DNA of 64,000 nucleotides from Telmatospirillum sp. (lineage in GTDB: Bacteria > Pseudomonadota > Alphaproteobacteria > CACIAM-22H2): the NCBI GenBank assembly GCA_020248985.1, contig JADCGL010000014.1, positions 62,001 through 126,000 on the forward strand, in the 5' to 3' direction. The notes under the pieces are model-generated. The model saw only the letters and a list, made by a program, of their open reading frames with translations, was not told where the DNA came from and did not search any database. This document shows, piece by piece, positions 37,805-47,078 of the stretch. How positions within the stretch are numbered: position 1 is the stretch's first letter; the number at the start of each line of letters is the position of its first letter. The translations under genes and the position numbers were made by a program.

Positions 37805-38500
37805 TTAGACTTTCGCCCCCGGCGGCACAAGCCGGGCGGCCGCGAACGGGTCGCCGCCGGATGCATAGTCGGCTGCGGCCTCGGGATTCTCCTGCAGGAT
37901 TGCAAGTGCGAGCAGCAGTTCGAGCGTTTCGGCGCCAACGCCGCGCGCATTCAATGCCTGGCCCAGACCCGCCAAGGTCGCATCGCCGAGCGACACAGGT
38001 TCGATCGGAATCGGCCGCGTCGGATCGACCGGCTCGTCGCGCACGCCCTCGTAGCGGCGCTGGCAATAGGCGGCATCGCGCGAATGGACCGCACGGCACC
38101 GATTGGGGCGCACCGCGTAGATCGCGCAGCCCGTGGGTTCCAGAAACGGGCAGGGCATGCGTGCGGCGCGGCGCTGCTCGGCATCGAGCCCGAGCAGATC
38201 CGGCAGCCGGGCGCGCAGACGCGTTTCGAGCGGCGTTCCGGCGATATGTTCGTGGATCGCAAGCGCTTCGGCCCCGAGGATCGCCACATGCTGGTGGCAG
38301 CACCAGTTGCAGCCGGCCTTGCAGGCGATGGCGCCCTCGGCCTCGACGTCGGCGCGCTCATTGCCCCAGGCGCGGTCGAACATTGTGTGCGCGGCGCGTG
38401 CGGCGGCGGCGACCGCCGCCGGCGAGTGGCCGGCTGCCAATGCGTCTTCGGCGCGGAACCGCGCGGCGAGGAGGGCTGCTTGCATCGTGCTTTGTGCCAT
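37805..38500 (-). CDS. YkgJ-type cysteine-cluster protein (zinc/iron-chelating domain)
   Basis: A 231-residue protein from MAQSTMQAALLAARF. The cluster CKAGCNWCCHQHVAI, then MPCPFLEPTGCAIYAVRPNRCR, is the UPF0153/YkgJ pattern of eight or so Cys thought to bind zinc or an Fe-S cluster. Its function is unknown. It is divergent from the CinA-like gene and just upstream of map on the same strand. Confidence 0.85.
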   Translation of the reverse strand: MAQSTMQAALLAARFRAEDALAAGHSPAAVAAAARAAHTMFDRAWGNERADVEAEGAIACKAGCNWCCHQHVAILGAEALAIHEHIAGTPLETRLRARLPDLLGLDAEQRRAARMPCPFLEPTGCAIYAVRPNRCRAVHSRDAAYCQRRYEGVRDEPVDPTRPIPIEPVSLGDATLAGLGQALNARGVGAETLELLLALAILQENPEAAADYASGGDPFAAARLVPPGAKV

Positions 38501-38567
38501 GGCGGTCCTCGTTCTATTGTCCCGTCGCCGCCTTTTGGCAAGCAGGATTCGCGAGAGCAACCCCGAC

Positions 38568-39329
38568 ATGGACCAACCGAGCCCCACCGCCTGCATCCTC
38601 GTCGTCGGCAACGAGATCCTCTCGGGCCGCACGAAGGACACGAATTCGGGCTGGCTCGCCGAGCGATTGACCAAGCTCGGCATCCGCCTGCGCGAGATTC
38701 GCACGATCCCGGACGTGGCCGAGACGATCGTCGCCGTCGTCAATGAGGTGCGCGCCAAATACACCTATGTGTTCACGAGCGGCGGCATCGGACCGACGCA
38801 CGACGACATCACGGCCGAATGCATTGCCAAGGCCTTCGGCGTGCCGTGGGAGCTTAACCTCGAGGCGCGCGCGATTCTGCGCAGCAACTACGCGTCGGAC
38901 GACGATCTCACGCCCGCCCGTTTGCGCATGGCGACCTTGCCGCGCGGGGCGGCGTTGATCGCGAACCCGGTCAGCAAGGCGCCGGGCTTCCGCATGGAAA
39001 ACGTCTACACGATGGCAGGTGTGCCGCGCGTGCTGCAGGCGATGTTCGACGGTATTGCGGGCGAACTCGTCGGCGGCCCCGTGCTGCTCGCGCATAGCGT
39101 GGTCGGCAACGTCGCCGAAGGGCGCATCGCCGACGGGTTGGCGGCGCTCCAGGCACGCCATCCCGATCTCGACGTCGGCTCCTATCCGAACGTGCGGCCC
39201 GACGGCAGCTTTCGCAATGCCGTCGTGCTGCGCGGGCCCGACCGTGCAAGATTGGCGACGGTCGCGCGCGAAGTCGTTTCCCTTATCGAAGGGCTCGGCG
39301 GCACAGCCAGCGACGAGCCGCCGCTATGA
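38568..39329 (+). CDS. CinA-like molybdopterin-binding domain protein
   Basis: A 253-residue protein of the competence/damage-inducible CinA N-terminal type (MoaB/MogA fold): ILVVGNEILSGRTKDTNSGW, VFTSGGIGPTHDDITAECIA and AGVPRVLQAMFD. The C-terminal nicotinamide-nucleotide amidase domain of full CinA is absent, so this is the short COG1058 form. The activity of the short form is poorly defined; proposals include a pyrophosphatase-like role in nucleotide clean-up. It is followed by a tRNA gene. Confidence 0.88.
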   Translation: MDQPSPTACILVVGNEILSGRTKDTNSGWLAERLTKLGIRLREIRTIPDVAETIVAVVNEVRAKYTYVFTSGGIGPTHDDITAECIAKAFGVPWELNLEARAILRSNYASDDDLTPARLRMATLPRGAALIANPVSKAPGFRMENVYTMAGVPRVLQAMFDGIAGELVGGPVLLAHSVVGNVAEGRIADGLAALQARHPDLDVGSYPNVRPDGSFRNAVVLRGPDRARLATVAREVVSLIEGLGGTASDEPPL

Positions 39330-39345
39330 CCCTTTGTCGCTTCGT

Positions 39346-39432
39346 CCCGGCTTGGCGGAATTGGTAGACGCAACGGACTTAAAATCCGTGGATCTTTCGA
39401 TCGTACCGGTTCAAGTCCGGTAGCCGGGACCA
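39346..39432 (+). tRNA. tRNA-Leu(TAA)
   Basis: A class II tRNA of 87 bases with encoded CCA. Acceptor CCCGGCT (39346-39352) pairs with AGCCGGG (39422-39428), followed by A and CCA. D-arm GGCGGAATTGGTAGACGC, anticodon stem ACGGA/TCCGT with loop CTTAAAA giving anticodon TAA, a long variable arm (GGATCTTTCGATC) and T-arm CCGGTTCAAGTCCGG are all seen. It decodes UUA and UUG, rare codons in this GC-rich genome. Confidence 0.95.
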
Positions 39433-39548
39433 GTCTTTCGTCACGCGGAGACTCGTTGCGAATCTGACGCGTGTGCTAGCGTTGTCTATCGGATTCGCGG
39501 GATTGCGCCGACGGCGCTGCGGCACGCAAACGGATTTGGGCACATACG

Positions 39549-39920
39549 ATGGGCTATCAGGGCTTCAATATGGCGTACGTACCGATGCTGAGCGAAGTCG
39601 CCTACGACTATCGCCCGCCCGACGCAGGCTGTTTCGTTTACGGGGCCGACACGCCTTGGGGCCGCCTTGAGGTCGAGGTCACGGTGACCGACAGCGGCAT
39701 CTACGCGGTCGAGGTGTTCCACACGCCGGACGGTGCGGCGCGGGCGCCTTTCCGCCCGGCACTCGACGATGCCTACCATTGGTCGACCTTGCACCCCGAG
39801 CAGGCGGCGTTGTTTGCCGCGACCGTTGCGGCGCGCTATCTCGAACAGCGCGCAACCGGCGAGGCGACGATGGATCTGGGCCAGCTGCAGCAACTGCTCG
39901 CTAAAATCGTCGGGCGCTAG
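39549..39920 (+). CDS. Hypothetical protein, 123 aa
   Basis: I do not recognise this protein. It is acidic and soluble-looking, with aromatic-rich beta-like segments ([40 protein letters not shown]) and a C-terminal helix ([16 protein letters not shown]). It lies between the tRNA-Leu gene and the convergent rimO; the two stop codons share the palindrome CTAG (39917-39920). Codon use is like the neighbours. Confidence 0.6.
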   Translation: MGYQGFNMAYVPMLSEVAYDYRPPDAGCFVYGADTPWGRLEVEVTVTDSGIYAVEVFHTPDGAARAPFRPALDDAYHWSTLHPEQAALFAATVAARYLEQRATGEATMDLGQLQQLLAKIVGR

Positions 39921-41287
39921 ACGACGCGTTTGCCGGTCAAATCGTAGGCGTCTGCCGACGCGATCGCGACTTTGACGATTTCGCCCACACGCACATCTTT
40001 GGCGCCGCGGATCGTGACTTTGCCGTCGATCTCGGGCGCATCGGCTTTCGAGCGGCCGATCGCGTTTTTGCCGTCGATGCTGTCCACAAGCACGTCGATC
40101 GTGCGCCCGACATAGCGCTTGAGGCGCTTGGCGCTGATCTTCTGCTGGGCCGCCATCAGGCGATGCCAGCGCTGTTCTTTGATTTCCTCGGGCACTGGGT
40201 TCGCAAGCGCGTTGGCTGCGGCGCCGGCAACGGGTTCGTATTTGAAGCAGCCCACGCGGTCGAGCTCGGCTTCTTCGAGCCAATCGAGCAGGAATTCGAA
40301 ATCCGCGTCGGTTTCGCCGGGGAAGCCGACGATGAAGGTCGAGCGCACGGTCATGTCGGGCACCTGGCGGCGCCAATCCTGGATGCGCTCGAGCACGCGC
40401 TCCTGGTTCGCGGGGCGGCGCATGGCCTTGAGCACATTCGGGGCCGCGTGCTGGAAGGGAATGTCGAGATAGGGCAGGATTTTTCCCGCCGCCATCAGCG
40501 GGATCACGTCGTCCACATGCGGATAGGGATAGACGTAGTGCAGACGCACCCACACGCCGAGCTCGCCCAAGGCTTCGCACAGATCGGTCATGTGCGCGCG
40601 CACCGGGCGTTTGCGCCACGGGCTCGTCGCGTGTTTGATGTCCACGCCGTAGGCCGACGTGTCTTGGCTGATGACCAACAGCTCGCGCACGCCGGCGAGC
40701 GCGAGGCGTTCGGCCTCGATCATCACGTCGCCCGCTGGCCGGCTCGCGAGTTTGCCGCGCATCGAAGGGATGATGCAGAAACTGCAGCTGTGGTTGCAGC
40801 CTTCCGAAATCTTGAGATAGGCAAAATGGCGCGGCGTGAGCTTGATGCCGTGCGCGGGGACGAGATCGACGAACGGATCGTGGCGCGGCGGCACGGCTTC
40901 GTGCACGGCGTTCACGACCGCTTCGTACTGGTGCGGGCCGCTGACCGACAGCACTTTCGGGTGCGTCTTGCGGATGAGGTCGCTTTCCGCGCCCAGGCAA
41001 CCGGTCACGATCACGCGGCCGTTTTCGGCCAACGCCTCGCCGATCGCGTCGAGCGATTCCTGGCGCGCTGAATCGAGGAAGCCGCAGGTATTGACGATGA
41101 CCGCATCGGCACCGTCGTAGCTCGGGGCGATCTCGTAGCCTTCGGCGCGCAGCTTGGTCAAAATCCGTTCGGAATCGACCAGGGCTTTCGGGCAGCCGAG
41201 ACTGACGATGCCGATGCGCGGTGCGGCCTTCGCGGCGGCAGAGGCCTTTTTGGCGACGGGGCGGGCGGGGGAGGGGGCGTTGGCCAT
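39917..41287 (-). CDS. rimO: Ribosomal protein S12 methylthiotransferase
   Basis: A 456-residue radical-SAM enzyme that adds a methylthio group to Asp of ribosomal protein S12. N-terminal MTTase domain: [27 protein letters not shown] and VTGCLGAE give three cluster Cys. The radical-SAM motif is [17 protein letters not shown], and a C-terminal TRAM domain is present. [10 protein letters not shown] with SFCIIP distinguishes RimO from MiaB. N-terminal residues are Ala/Lys-rich. Confidence 0.95.
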   Translation of the reverse strand: MANAPSPARPVAKKASAAAKAAPRIGIVSLGCPKALVDSERILTKLRAEGYEIAPSYDGADAVIVNTCGFLDSARQESLDAIGEALAENGRVIVTGCLGAESDLIRKTHPKVLSVSGPHQYEAVVNAVHEAVPPRHDPFVDLVPAHGIKLTPRHFAYLKISEGCNHSCSFCIIPSMRGKLASRPAGDVMIEAERLALAGVRELLVISQDTSAYGVDIKHATSPWRKRPVRAHMTDLCEALGELGVWVRLHYVYPYPHVDDVIPLMAAGKILPYLDIPFQHAAPNVLKAMRRPANQERVLERIQDWRRQVPDMTVRSTFIVGFPGETDADFEFLLDWLEEAELDRVGCFKYEPVAGAAANALANPVPEEIKEQRWHRLMAAQQKISAKRLKRYVGRTIDVLVDSIDGKNAIGRSKADAPEIDGKVTIRGAKDVRVGEIVKVAIASADAYDLTGKRVV

Positions 41288-41334
41288 TGCGGCGCCCTTA
41301 TAGGGCGGGACGCGCAGTTGCGCCAGTGTCGCCC

Positions 41335-41925
41335 TCAGGCGACGTTTTGGGCGCCTGCATCGGCGCGTGTGGGCGGCCGGTTGGCTTCTTCGTCGGTCGG
41401 CATTGCCGGCGGCGGCGCTTCCTCTTCCGACACGAAGTCTTTGCCGATCGTGGCGCGCTCGGTCGGGGCATTGCGCAGGCGCGATTCGGTCCAGATTTCG
41501 ACGAGTTCGGCGCGCCGCCGGTCGAATTGGATGGCCGCGATCTTCTGGCGCGCCACGGCAATGCGTTCGCCAAGCCACGGGCACATCACCGCGATCGCGT
41601 AGCCGCCGAAGCTCGCCCCCAGCGCGATGCTCCACGAGCGGAGTTCGGTATGCACGGGGCGCTGCGGATCGAACAGGCCGCCGGTGACGATGGGGGCGAT
41701 CGCCGCAACCGTCACGGTCGCCGCCGCCCAGCTCAAAAACAGCCGCTCCGGATGGCGGATCGCAAACGGGATTGCGGCGGGCAGCAAGGCGCCGCCGATG
41801 AAGATCAAGAGGGCCGGGTGCACGAGCACGATCGCAAGCAGGATCATGCCGACGATGCCCGCGATCGCGGCGAACAGCGCCCACAGCAGCAAACGGCGGG
41901 TCAGCGGCATTTTGGGCTCGTTCAT
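41335..41925 (-). CDS. Membrane protein of unknown function, coupled to the pseudokinase-like gene
   Basis: A 196-residue protein from [14 protein letters not shown], with two or three hydrophobic spans in the first 60 residues, another near residues 65-80 and one near 105-125. The acidic, proline-rich C-terminal tail ([20 protein letters not shown]) is probably cytoplasmic. Its start overlaps the previous stop (ATGA at 41922), so it is translationally coupled to the pseudokinase-like protein and likely works with it. No known family is recognised. Confidence 0.75.
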   Translation of the reverse strand: MNEPKMPLTRRLLLWALFAAIAGIVGMILLAIVLVHPALLIFIGGALLPAAIPFAIRHPERLFLSWAAATVTVAAIAPIVTGGLFDPQRPVHTELRSWSIALGASFGGYAIAVMCPWLGERIAVARQKIAAIQFDRRRAELVEIWTESRLRNAPTERATIGKDFVSEEEAPPPAMPTDEEANRPPTRADAGAQNVA

Positions 41926-43931
41926 CGTGCGCTCAATTCGACGAACATCATGACGATAAGCCCGCCCATGCACGCGATCGACAGGAGGCCGTAGGCAGCC
42001 TCGAGGCCGCGGTCGCGGCCCATGCGCTTGGCGCGCGCGAGCAGCCCTTCGCGGTCCGACAAGGCCGCATCGAGCGCGTCGAACTCCTGCTTGGCTTCGG
42101 CGAAGGCGCGCGCGTCGGCCGCCCGCACGCCTTCGTCCATCACGAGATCGAACATCTGCGACACGTCGCCGCTGCTGGCCCTCTCGACGATCTGCGCACG
42201 CAGCTTTTCGCGCGTTTCAGGATGGTGGATGTCCTCGATGACCGTATCGGCCATGCGCAGGCAGACTTTGGCGAGATTGGGGAACGACTTGCCGTCGCAA
42301 TCCTGCTGGAAGCGGCCTGCGACGCGCAGCACCGACGGTGCCGCCGTTTTGGTCGGCTGATTGAGCTTGTGCCAATGCTGGATCGCGCGGTCGGAAATTG
42401 CCGCGCGCGCGCCGAAAAAGCCGACCATGTGGCGGTCGAGCTTCGGCATTTCGGGATCGCTGCAGGCTTTTTCGATGGGCTCGGCCAAATCGATATGGCT
42501 GCGGGCCCATTTTCCGGCCACGGCCGGCGACAGGCACGGCGCATCGGGGTTGAGCTTGTAGAGGGCCGCTTCCAGCGTGTCGCCGAAGCGCTCGTAGCTC
42601 TTTTCGATGTCCTGCAGGCGTTTGGTTTCGATATCGACGAGGCCGAAGGCGGCAGCCGTTCGCATCCACAGCGACACAAGCTTGGCACCCAGCAATTCGC
42701 AGAATTCCTGGCGCCGCGGCGGGTCGTTGATGATCTGCTGCAGCAGATGCCCAGCACCGGCAGGGAAGAAGGACAGCGACTTGTAGCGAATGGGCCCCGA
42801 CGGATCGAGGCGCATGATGGCGCGCGACAGCTCGACGGCTGCGTCGGGCCCATCGTCGCTGCTCGACCGGCGCATCGCGGTGGCCGTTGTCGGTGCTGCA
42901 GCTGCGGCACCCACCGCCGAGTTGTCGGCGATCCATTTGTCGATCGCCCCCTCGCGCACCAGCCGCATGCCTTCGGTCTGGTGGCTGAACAGGGCCTGGG
43001 CGATTTCGCGCGCCGTGTCGCATTCCACGCTGCCGACCATGAAGGTCATGCGGCGGCGGCCGAGATTGGGGCGCTGGGTCTGGTCCGGGCGCCGCCCGCT
43101 CGCCCACTCGCTGAGTTTCTGCAGGTCCCAGCGCAGGCGCACGTCGTCTTCGGTGAGGCCCACGATCATGTCGATCATGTCGCGCGGGATCGAGGCTGTG
43201 TCGAGGAGGGCCGCTTGCGAGCTGTAGCGCAGTCGCCGCTGGATGATTTCGGCGTCTTCGGCGCCTTCGCCCGGCATCTTGCCAGACGCCAGCGCGTAGA
43301 TTGTGAGCCCCAACGCGAACATATCGTCGGCGGGGCCGGGCGAGCCTTTGGACTCGCGCTTGGCAAGGGCCCGCTCGATCGTTTCGAAAACGGCAGGCTG
43401 GTCGTAACCGGGCGGGCACAAGGTGGCAGGCCCTAGCGTGAACAGGGTCTGCTTGGTGTCCATCGAGAAGATATTGTCGGGCCGGATGCTCCCGTGCGAC
43501 TGGCCGACGTCAAACAACGCGCCCAAGGCCGCAATTGCCGGCCGGATCAGGTTGGCGGTCAGCAGTTTTGCGTTGTACGCACCCCAAACGCGGCGCGGCG
43601 GCGATGGGGCGATCGGCTGTTCGTAGACGAAGCCGTAATGGTCTGGCTTGCCCGGCAGCGGCAAGGCGTCGTGATAGAGCAGCTTGAGAAGCCCGGCGCG
43701 GTCGATCGGCTGCGAGCGGCGCGCCGTTTCGATGCGCACGCCCGGCGACGGCGCGCAAATGTAGGCCATCAGCGGCATGTCCGGATGGTCGACATGGCGC
43801 GCGGCGAAGCACGGCGCCCACGCGCGCGAATAGTCGAGCAGCGGCTGGTCGAGCCGGATTTGGTAGTCGCTGCCGAACGGCAGCAACATGTTCAGCGTCG
43901 AGCGCGGCGAACTGGCAAAAACGTCGGTCAC
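41922..43931 (-). CDS. Membrane-anchored protein kinase-like protein lacking catalytic residues
   Basis: A 669-residue protein. A kinase-like region is suggested by [10 protein letters not shown] (residues 146-155) in the place of the HRDLKPEN loop and [19 protein letters not shown] in the place of the alpha-F helix region. The catalytic Asp is replaced by Ser, and LGP (166-168) stands where DFG is expected, so phosphotransfer looks unlikely. A long helical middle follows, and a single membrane span lies at the C-terminus ([19 protein letters not shown]). It is coupled to the gene for a membrane protein downstream. A role as scaffold or sensor is inferred. Similar proteins may be annotated as serine/threonine kinases. 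Confidence 0.7.
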   Translation of the reverse strand: MTDVFASSPRSTLNMLLPFGSDYQIRLDQPLLDYSRAWAPCFAARHVDHPDMPLMAYICAPSPGVRIETARRSQPIDRAGLLKLLYHDALPLPGKPDHYGFVYEQPIAPSPPRRVWGAYNAKLLTANLIRPAIAALGALFDVGQSHGSIRPDNIFSMDTKQTLFTLGPATLCPPGYDQPAVFETIERALAKRESKGSPGPADDMFALGLTIYALASGKMPGEGAEDAEIIQRRLRYSSQAALLDTASIPRDMIDMIVGLTEDDVRLRWDLQKLSEWASGRRPDQTQRPNLGRRRMTFMVGSVECDTAREIAQALFSHQTEGMRLVREGAIDKWIADNSAVGAAAAAPTTATAMRRSSSDDGPDAAVELSRAIMRLDPSGPIRYKSLSFFPAGAGHLLQQIINDPPRRQEFCELLGAKLVSLWMRTAAAFGLVDIETKRLQDIEKSYERFGDTLEAALYKLNPDAPCLSPAVAGKWARSHIDLAEPIEKACSDPEMPKLDRHMVGFFGARAAISDRAIQHWHKLNQPTKTAAPSVLRVAGRFQQDCDGKSFPNLAKVCLRMADTVIEDIHHPETREKLRAQIVERASSGDVSQMFDLVMDEGVRAADARAFAEAKQEFDALDAALSDREGLLARAKRMGRDRGLEAAYGLLSIACMGGLIVMMFVELSAR

Positions 43932-44123
43932 TTAAACGGAAACCCTCTGGTCAGGGCGACGCCAATCTGGATTTTAACGTCCTTGCTCGCACCATCAACA
44001 ACGTCTGGCAAGAGATCGCCGTACCGCACGCTAACGTACGACGGTTTTTCGCGATCGCGTGTGATTTTCGCTGCAATTTTTGCGAAATGGGAATCGATTT
44101 GGCAAGTTGCTCGTGCGCCAAGT

Positions 44124-45023
44124 TCAGGGGCGGCTGCCTGGAACGGTTCCGGGCGGCAACGCCGCCGCGTGCTCTGCGATGGCGCCTGCTGTCGAAATCC
44201 ATATGTCGGCGCGGTGCTTCGCGATATGGCCCAGTGCGCGGCGCAGATGGCGCAGGCGGTAGGGCTGCCCGACCAGATAGGGGTGTAGCGCTATTCCCAT
44301 CACGAGCGGCATCGCTTTGGACTGGGTCAGCATTTCGTCGAAATTGTCGATGATCATGTCGGCGAAAGCGTCGCCGCCGATTTTGCGTCCTACGATCATC
44401 GGAATGTCGTTGAGCTCTTGCGGATACGGCAGGGCCAAGATGCGGCCGGTTCGCGTGCGCATCCAAACCGGCTGGTCGTCCATGCACCAATCGAGCAGAT
44501 AGCGGTAGCCCGCCTCCTGCAGCAGGTCGGGCGTATGCGGGCTCTCGCTGATCCACGGCCCCAGCCACCCAGCGGGCGCTTTGCCGGCATGGCGCGCGAG
44601 AATCTCGGTTGCTTCGGCGATCAGTGCAGCCTCGGCCTCGGGGGCCAGCGTGCCCTGGCGTTCGGTGTTGCTGCGCCCATGGCCGACAATCTCGTCGCCG
44701 CGCGCTTGAAATGCGCGCATCAGCGCCGGCGCATAATCGTACATGGTGCTGTTTGCGAGCACCGAGCATGGCAGCGACAATTCGTCGAAAAGCTCAAGCA
44801 TGCGCCACGCGCCGACCCGGTTGCCGTAGTCGCGCCAGGCGAAGTTCAGGATGTCGGGCTGCGGGCCGCCGGGGGCAAGCTCGGCGCCGAGCCCTTCGCC
44901 GAAGGCAAAATGTTCGAGATTGAGACCAAGATAAACGGCGAGGCGCGTGCCGTTGGGCCAGTCGTAGACCGGGCGGCCGACGATGGGCTGGTAGTCGTAG
45001 CGCCCGTGCGTGGACAGTTTCAT
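44124..45023 (-). CDS. Polysaccharide deacetylase family protein (PuuE allantoinase-like)
   Basis: A 299-residue CE4-fold protein from MKLSTHGRYDYQPIVGRP. YLGLNLEHFAFGEG is found where metal-dependent deacetylases have TFDDG, and EIVGHGRSNTERQ replaces the HxxxH pair (second position Asn). Both changes recall metal-independent PuuE-type allantoinases and related N-deacylases. The substrate is unknown; a link with ureide metabolism (see the BiuH operon) is only a thought. The 192 bases between its stop and the pseudokinase-like gene start hold nothing recognisable. Confidence 0.8.
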   Translation of the reverse strand: MKLSTHGRYDYQPIVGRPVYDWPNGTRLAVYLGLNLEHFAFGEGLGAELAPGGPQPDILNFAWRDYGNRVGAWRMLELFDELSLPCSVLANSTMYDYAPALMRAFQARGDEIVGHGRSNTERQGTLAPEAEAALIAEATEILARHAGKAPAGWLGPWISESPHTPDLLQEAGYRYLLDWCMDDQPVWMRTRTGRILALPYPQELNDIPMIVGRKIGGDAFADMIIDNFDEMLTQSKAMPLVMGIALHPYLVGQPYRLRHLRRALGHIAKHRADIWISTAGAIAEHAAALPPGTVPGSRP

Positions 45024-45091
45024 GCACCGGACAATAGGCAAAGCCGCTGCCTGCCGCCAAGCATCCTGCAGCGATTCAGGTCGGGAAAGTG

Positions 45092-45188
45092 AAAAGGCCC
45101 CGACGCAGGGGGGATGCGTCGGGGCCGAAGGCTATCCGACCAGGGGGGGAAGGTCGGATAACGATGGCGAGCGGGGGGGGGGGTGCTC
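45092..45188 (-). ncRNA. Candidate small RNA with tandem C-loop hairpins (anti-Shine-Dalgarno type)
   Basis: Read on the minus strand, three hairpins follow one another, each with a pure C-run in the loop. The first is a short GAGC/GCTC stem around eleven C (45169-45188). The second is a 9-bp stem TATCCGACC/GGTCGGATA with loop TTCCCCCCCT (45133-45160). The third is a 12-bp stem GGCCCCGACGCA/TGCGTCGGGGCC with loop TCCCCCC (45096-45126) followed by TTTTCACTTT, a Rho-independent terminator. The layout resembles alphaproteobacterial anti-SD sRNAs with CCUCC-type loops (Rhodobacter CcsR and rhizobial alpha-r families). It could be a free sRNA or a 3'-UTR product of the upstream methylase-like gene. 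No DUF1127 gene is nearby. Confidence 0.55.
45096..45126 (-). terminator. Rho-independent terminator (12-bp stem, C-rich loop)
   Basis: A perfect 12-bp GC-rich stem with a 7-base loop, followed on the minus strand by TTTTCACTTTCCC. It would end the sRNA candidate or the rhomboid and methylase-like mRNA. Confidence 0.7.
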
Positions 45189-45205
45189 AACCATGCTCTA
45201 GCAAA

Positions 45206-45220
45206 TGGGGTCGGTCCCCA
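45206..45220 (-). repeat. Short hairpin downstream of the methylase-like gene
   Basis: TGGGG/CCCCA with a 5-base centre, followed on the minus strand by TTTGC, about 60 bases after the methylase-like stop. It may be a weak terminator of that gene or the first stem of the sRNA candidate. Confidence 0.4.
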
Positions 45221-45277
45221 AAACCGCAAGAGGGGGCCACAACAAATTTTCAAAAAAGATTACCAATATACATAGAC

Positions 45278-46297
45278 TTAGTGTGATTCATAGATAGCCC
45301 AGCCGGGTGCCTGCGGATCGCTCGAGAGACGTTTGAGGTGCCGGGCGACGCCATAAAGGTCCCACACAGCCCGGCAGGCTTCGAAGCTCATCGAGCCGTC
45401 TCCGCCCCAAACCATGTAGTGGCTGCCCGACGGCAGATGGCGCAAGGCGGCATCGACCCGCCGCGTCCAGAAGGCGAGCGGCGTCTCCGGGGTTTGCGAC
45501 AGCGGCAGCCAGCGATTGGCCATCAGCGAATGCACGAGCTGGTCGTCGATCGTGTATTCGTCGAGGCCGCGCGTCGGCGGATTGACGGCGGCAAAAAGCG
45601 GGGCTTTGAATTTGATCTGCGGCGCGACGTCTTTCATGTCGGCGCAGAACAGCTTGGCCTTTGCCGGGCCAACCGTGTCGATGGCGGCATTGAGATCGCG
45701 CACAAGTTGGCCGACGACCGTGGCCGGGCGCCGGGCGCGTGCAAGATAGGGGCGCCAATCGGGATCGCGCAGCCGTTTGAGCTGGGCCGGATCGTGGCTG
45801 TAGAGGATCTCGAACCCGTCTTCGACCGAGCGCGCAAAGCCAAGCGCCCAGCGCACGGCCAGATACTGCAGCCCGGCGCGCTCGGCCGCCGGTACCCGCG
45901 CATGGTAGAGGCGGTCGAACACGGCGCAGACCGGTTCGATCAGATAATCGCAAGCGAAATGGAAGGTCGGCACATGCGGATGCAGCGACGGCCGCGCTGT
46001 GGCCAACAGGCTCGCCACGCGGGCGGGATCGATCTTGGGCCCGCCGAACAGGAACTGGGCGGCCAAATGCGAGCGCGGCGCAAAATCGTTGACCGCCAAG
46101 CGGCGTACGCCGCGTGCGGCAAACACCGTCGGCATCAGGCACGAGCCGGCCGTGAAATCGATCATTGCAAGGTCGTGCCACCGCGCCTCGGGCACGATGC
46201 GGGCATAGGCATCGACGATTTCGGGTACCCAATCGGCGATGGTGCCGTCGAGCGGCAGCATGGCGCGGCGCAGGATGGCGAGCGTTTTGGCTTTCAT
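45278..46297 (-). CDS. Putative SAM-dependent DNA methylase-like protein
   Basis: A 339-residue protein. MIDFTAGSCLMPTVFAARG is in the place of the SAM-binding motif I of amino-methyltransferases, followed by RLAVNDFAPRSHLAAQF (an acidic ribose-binding residue), and FAAVNPPTRGLDEYTIDD resembles motif IV (N/DPPY/F) with Thr in the last position. This suggests a D12-like adenine methylase relative, possibly changed in activity. ATG 46297 overlaps the rhomboid stop (ATGA), so they are co-translated. Identification is moderate and no restriction partner is present. A C-rich-loop RNA structure lies downstream. Confidence 0.6.
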   Translation of the reverse strand: MKAKTLAILRRAMLPLDGTIADWVPEIVDAYARIVPEARWHDLAMIDFTAGSCLMPTVFAARGVRRLAVNDFAPRSHLAAQFLFGGPKIDPARVASLLATARPSLHPHVPTFHFACDYLIEPVCAVFDRLYHARVPAAERAGLQYLAVRWALGFARSVEDGFEILYSHDPAQLKRLRDPDWRPYLARARRPATVVGQLVRDLNAAIDTVGPAKAKLFCADMKDVAPQIKFKAPLFAAVNPPTRGLDEYTIDDQLVHSLMANRWLPLSQTPETPLAFWTRRVDAALRHLPSGSHYMVWGGDGSMSFEACRAVWDLYGVARHLKRLSSDPQAPGWAIYESH

Positions 46298-46932
46298 GAT
46301 TGGCGTTGCGATCCTGCGAGAAGAATGGCGGCGAGCACGATGCCGCCGAAAAATCCGCCCAGATGCGCGACCCAGGCGATCGAGCTGCCGTCGGTGCCGG
46401 GAACGCCGAGGATGCCGAACAGCACGGTCGGGATCGCCCACATGGCGGCAGCACCCAGCAGCCATCCCGGGCCGTTGCCAGCGCCGCCCTGGCGCATCGC
46501 CACAAGCACGCAGCCCACGAGGCCGGAGATGCCGCCCGAAGCCCCGATCATCGGCTCGATGCTGCCGGCATAGACAACGTAATGGGCGCCGGCCGCGATG
46601 GCGCCGCTCAGCAGATAAAGCGACAGCATCGAGGCCGCACCGAAGCGGCGCTCCACGCCCGACCCGAAGGCGGCCAACATGACCATGTTCATGGCCAGAT
46701 GCACCCAATCGCCGTGCAAGAACATGTAGCTGAGCGGCGAGACGATGCCGGAGAGCCCGAGGGCCGCATCGCCCGAAAACCGCACCGGCGTGAAGCCGAA
46801 TGCGTCGTTGGCGAGCCACACGATTCGCGATTCGAACAGGCGCAAGGCGCCGAAGATGCCGACATTGACCACGATCAATGCAAGCGTGAGCGGGGGTAGA
46901 TTAATGGCTGGTTCGCGGGCGTTGCTTGGCAT
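46294..46932 (-). CDS. Rhomboid family intramembrane serine protease
   Basis: A 212-residue membrane protein with six hydrophobic spans. Catalytic Ser132 lies in GASGGISG and His190 in AHLGGFFGG, with the HGDWVHLAMNMVML motif (residues 73-86) of span 2. It cleaves transmembrane segments of client proteins in the inner membrane; the client is unknown. It is divergent from kup. Confidence 0.93.
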   Translation of the reverse strand: MPSNAREPAINLPPLTLALIVVNVGIFGALRLFESRIVWLANDAFGFTPVRFSGDAALGLSGIVSPLSYMFLHGDWVHLAMNMVMLAAFGSGVERRFGAASMLSLYLLSGAIAAGAHYVVYAGSIEPMIGASGGISGLVGCVLVAMRQGGAGNGPGWLLGAAAMWAIPTVLFGILGVPGTDGSSIAWVAHLGGFFGGIVLAAILLAGSQRQS

Positions 46933-47078
46933 TCGATGCCGTTCGGAATCGGGAATCGCAAGCCACGTTATATAGAGGGTTCCGTGCGCCCGGTCTTGCG
47001 CGTCGTGCGACGAGGCCTAGCGCTTCGACGGCAAAATGGGGCAATGTCGCGCCGGGCAAGGGGGCCCCGCACAAGGTT

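Noticed and set aside
45108-45183. The G-runs read as plus-strand ribosome-binding sites or as G-quadruplexes
   Set aside because: No start codon is correctly placed for them, and the paired stems plus T-tail on the minus strand give a better explanation. A quadruplex is possible but secondary.
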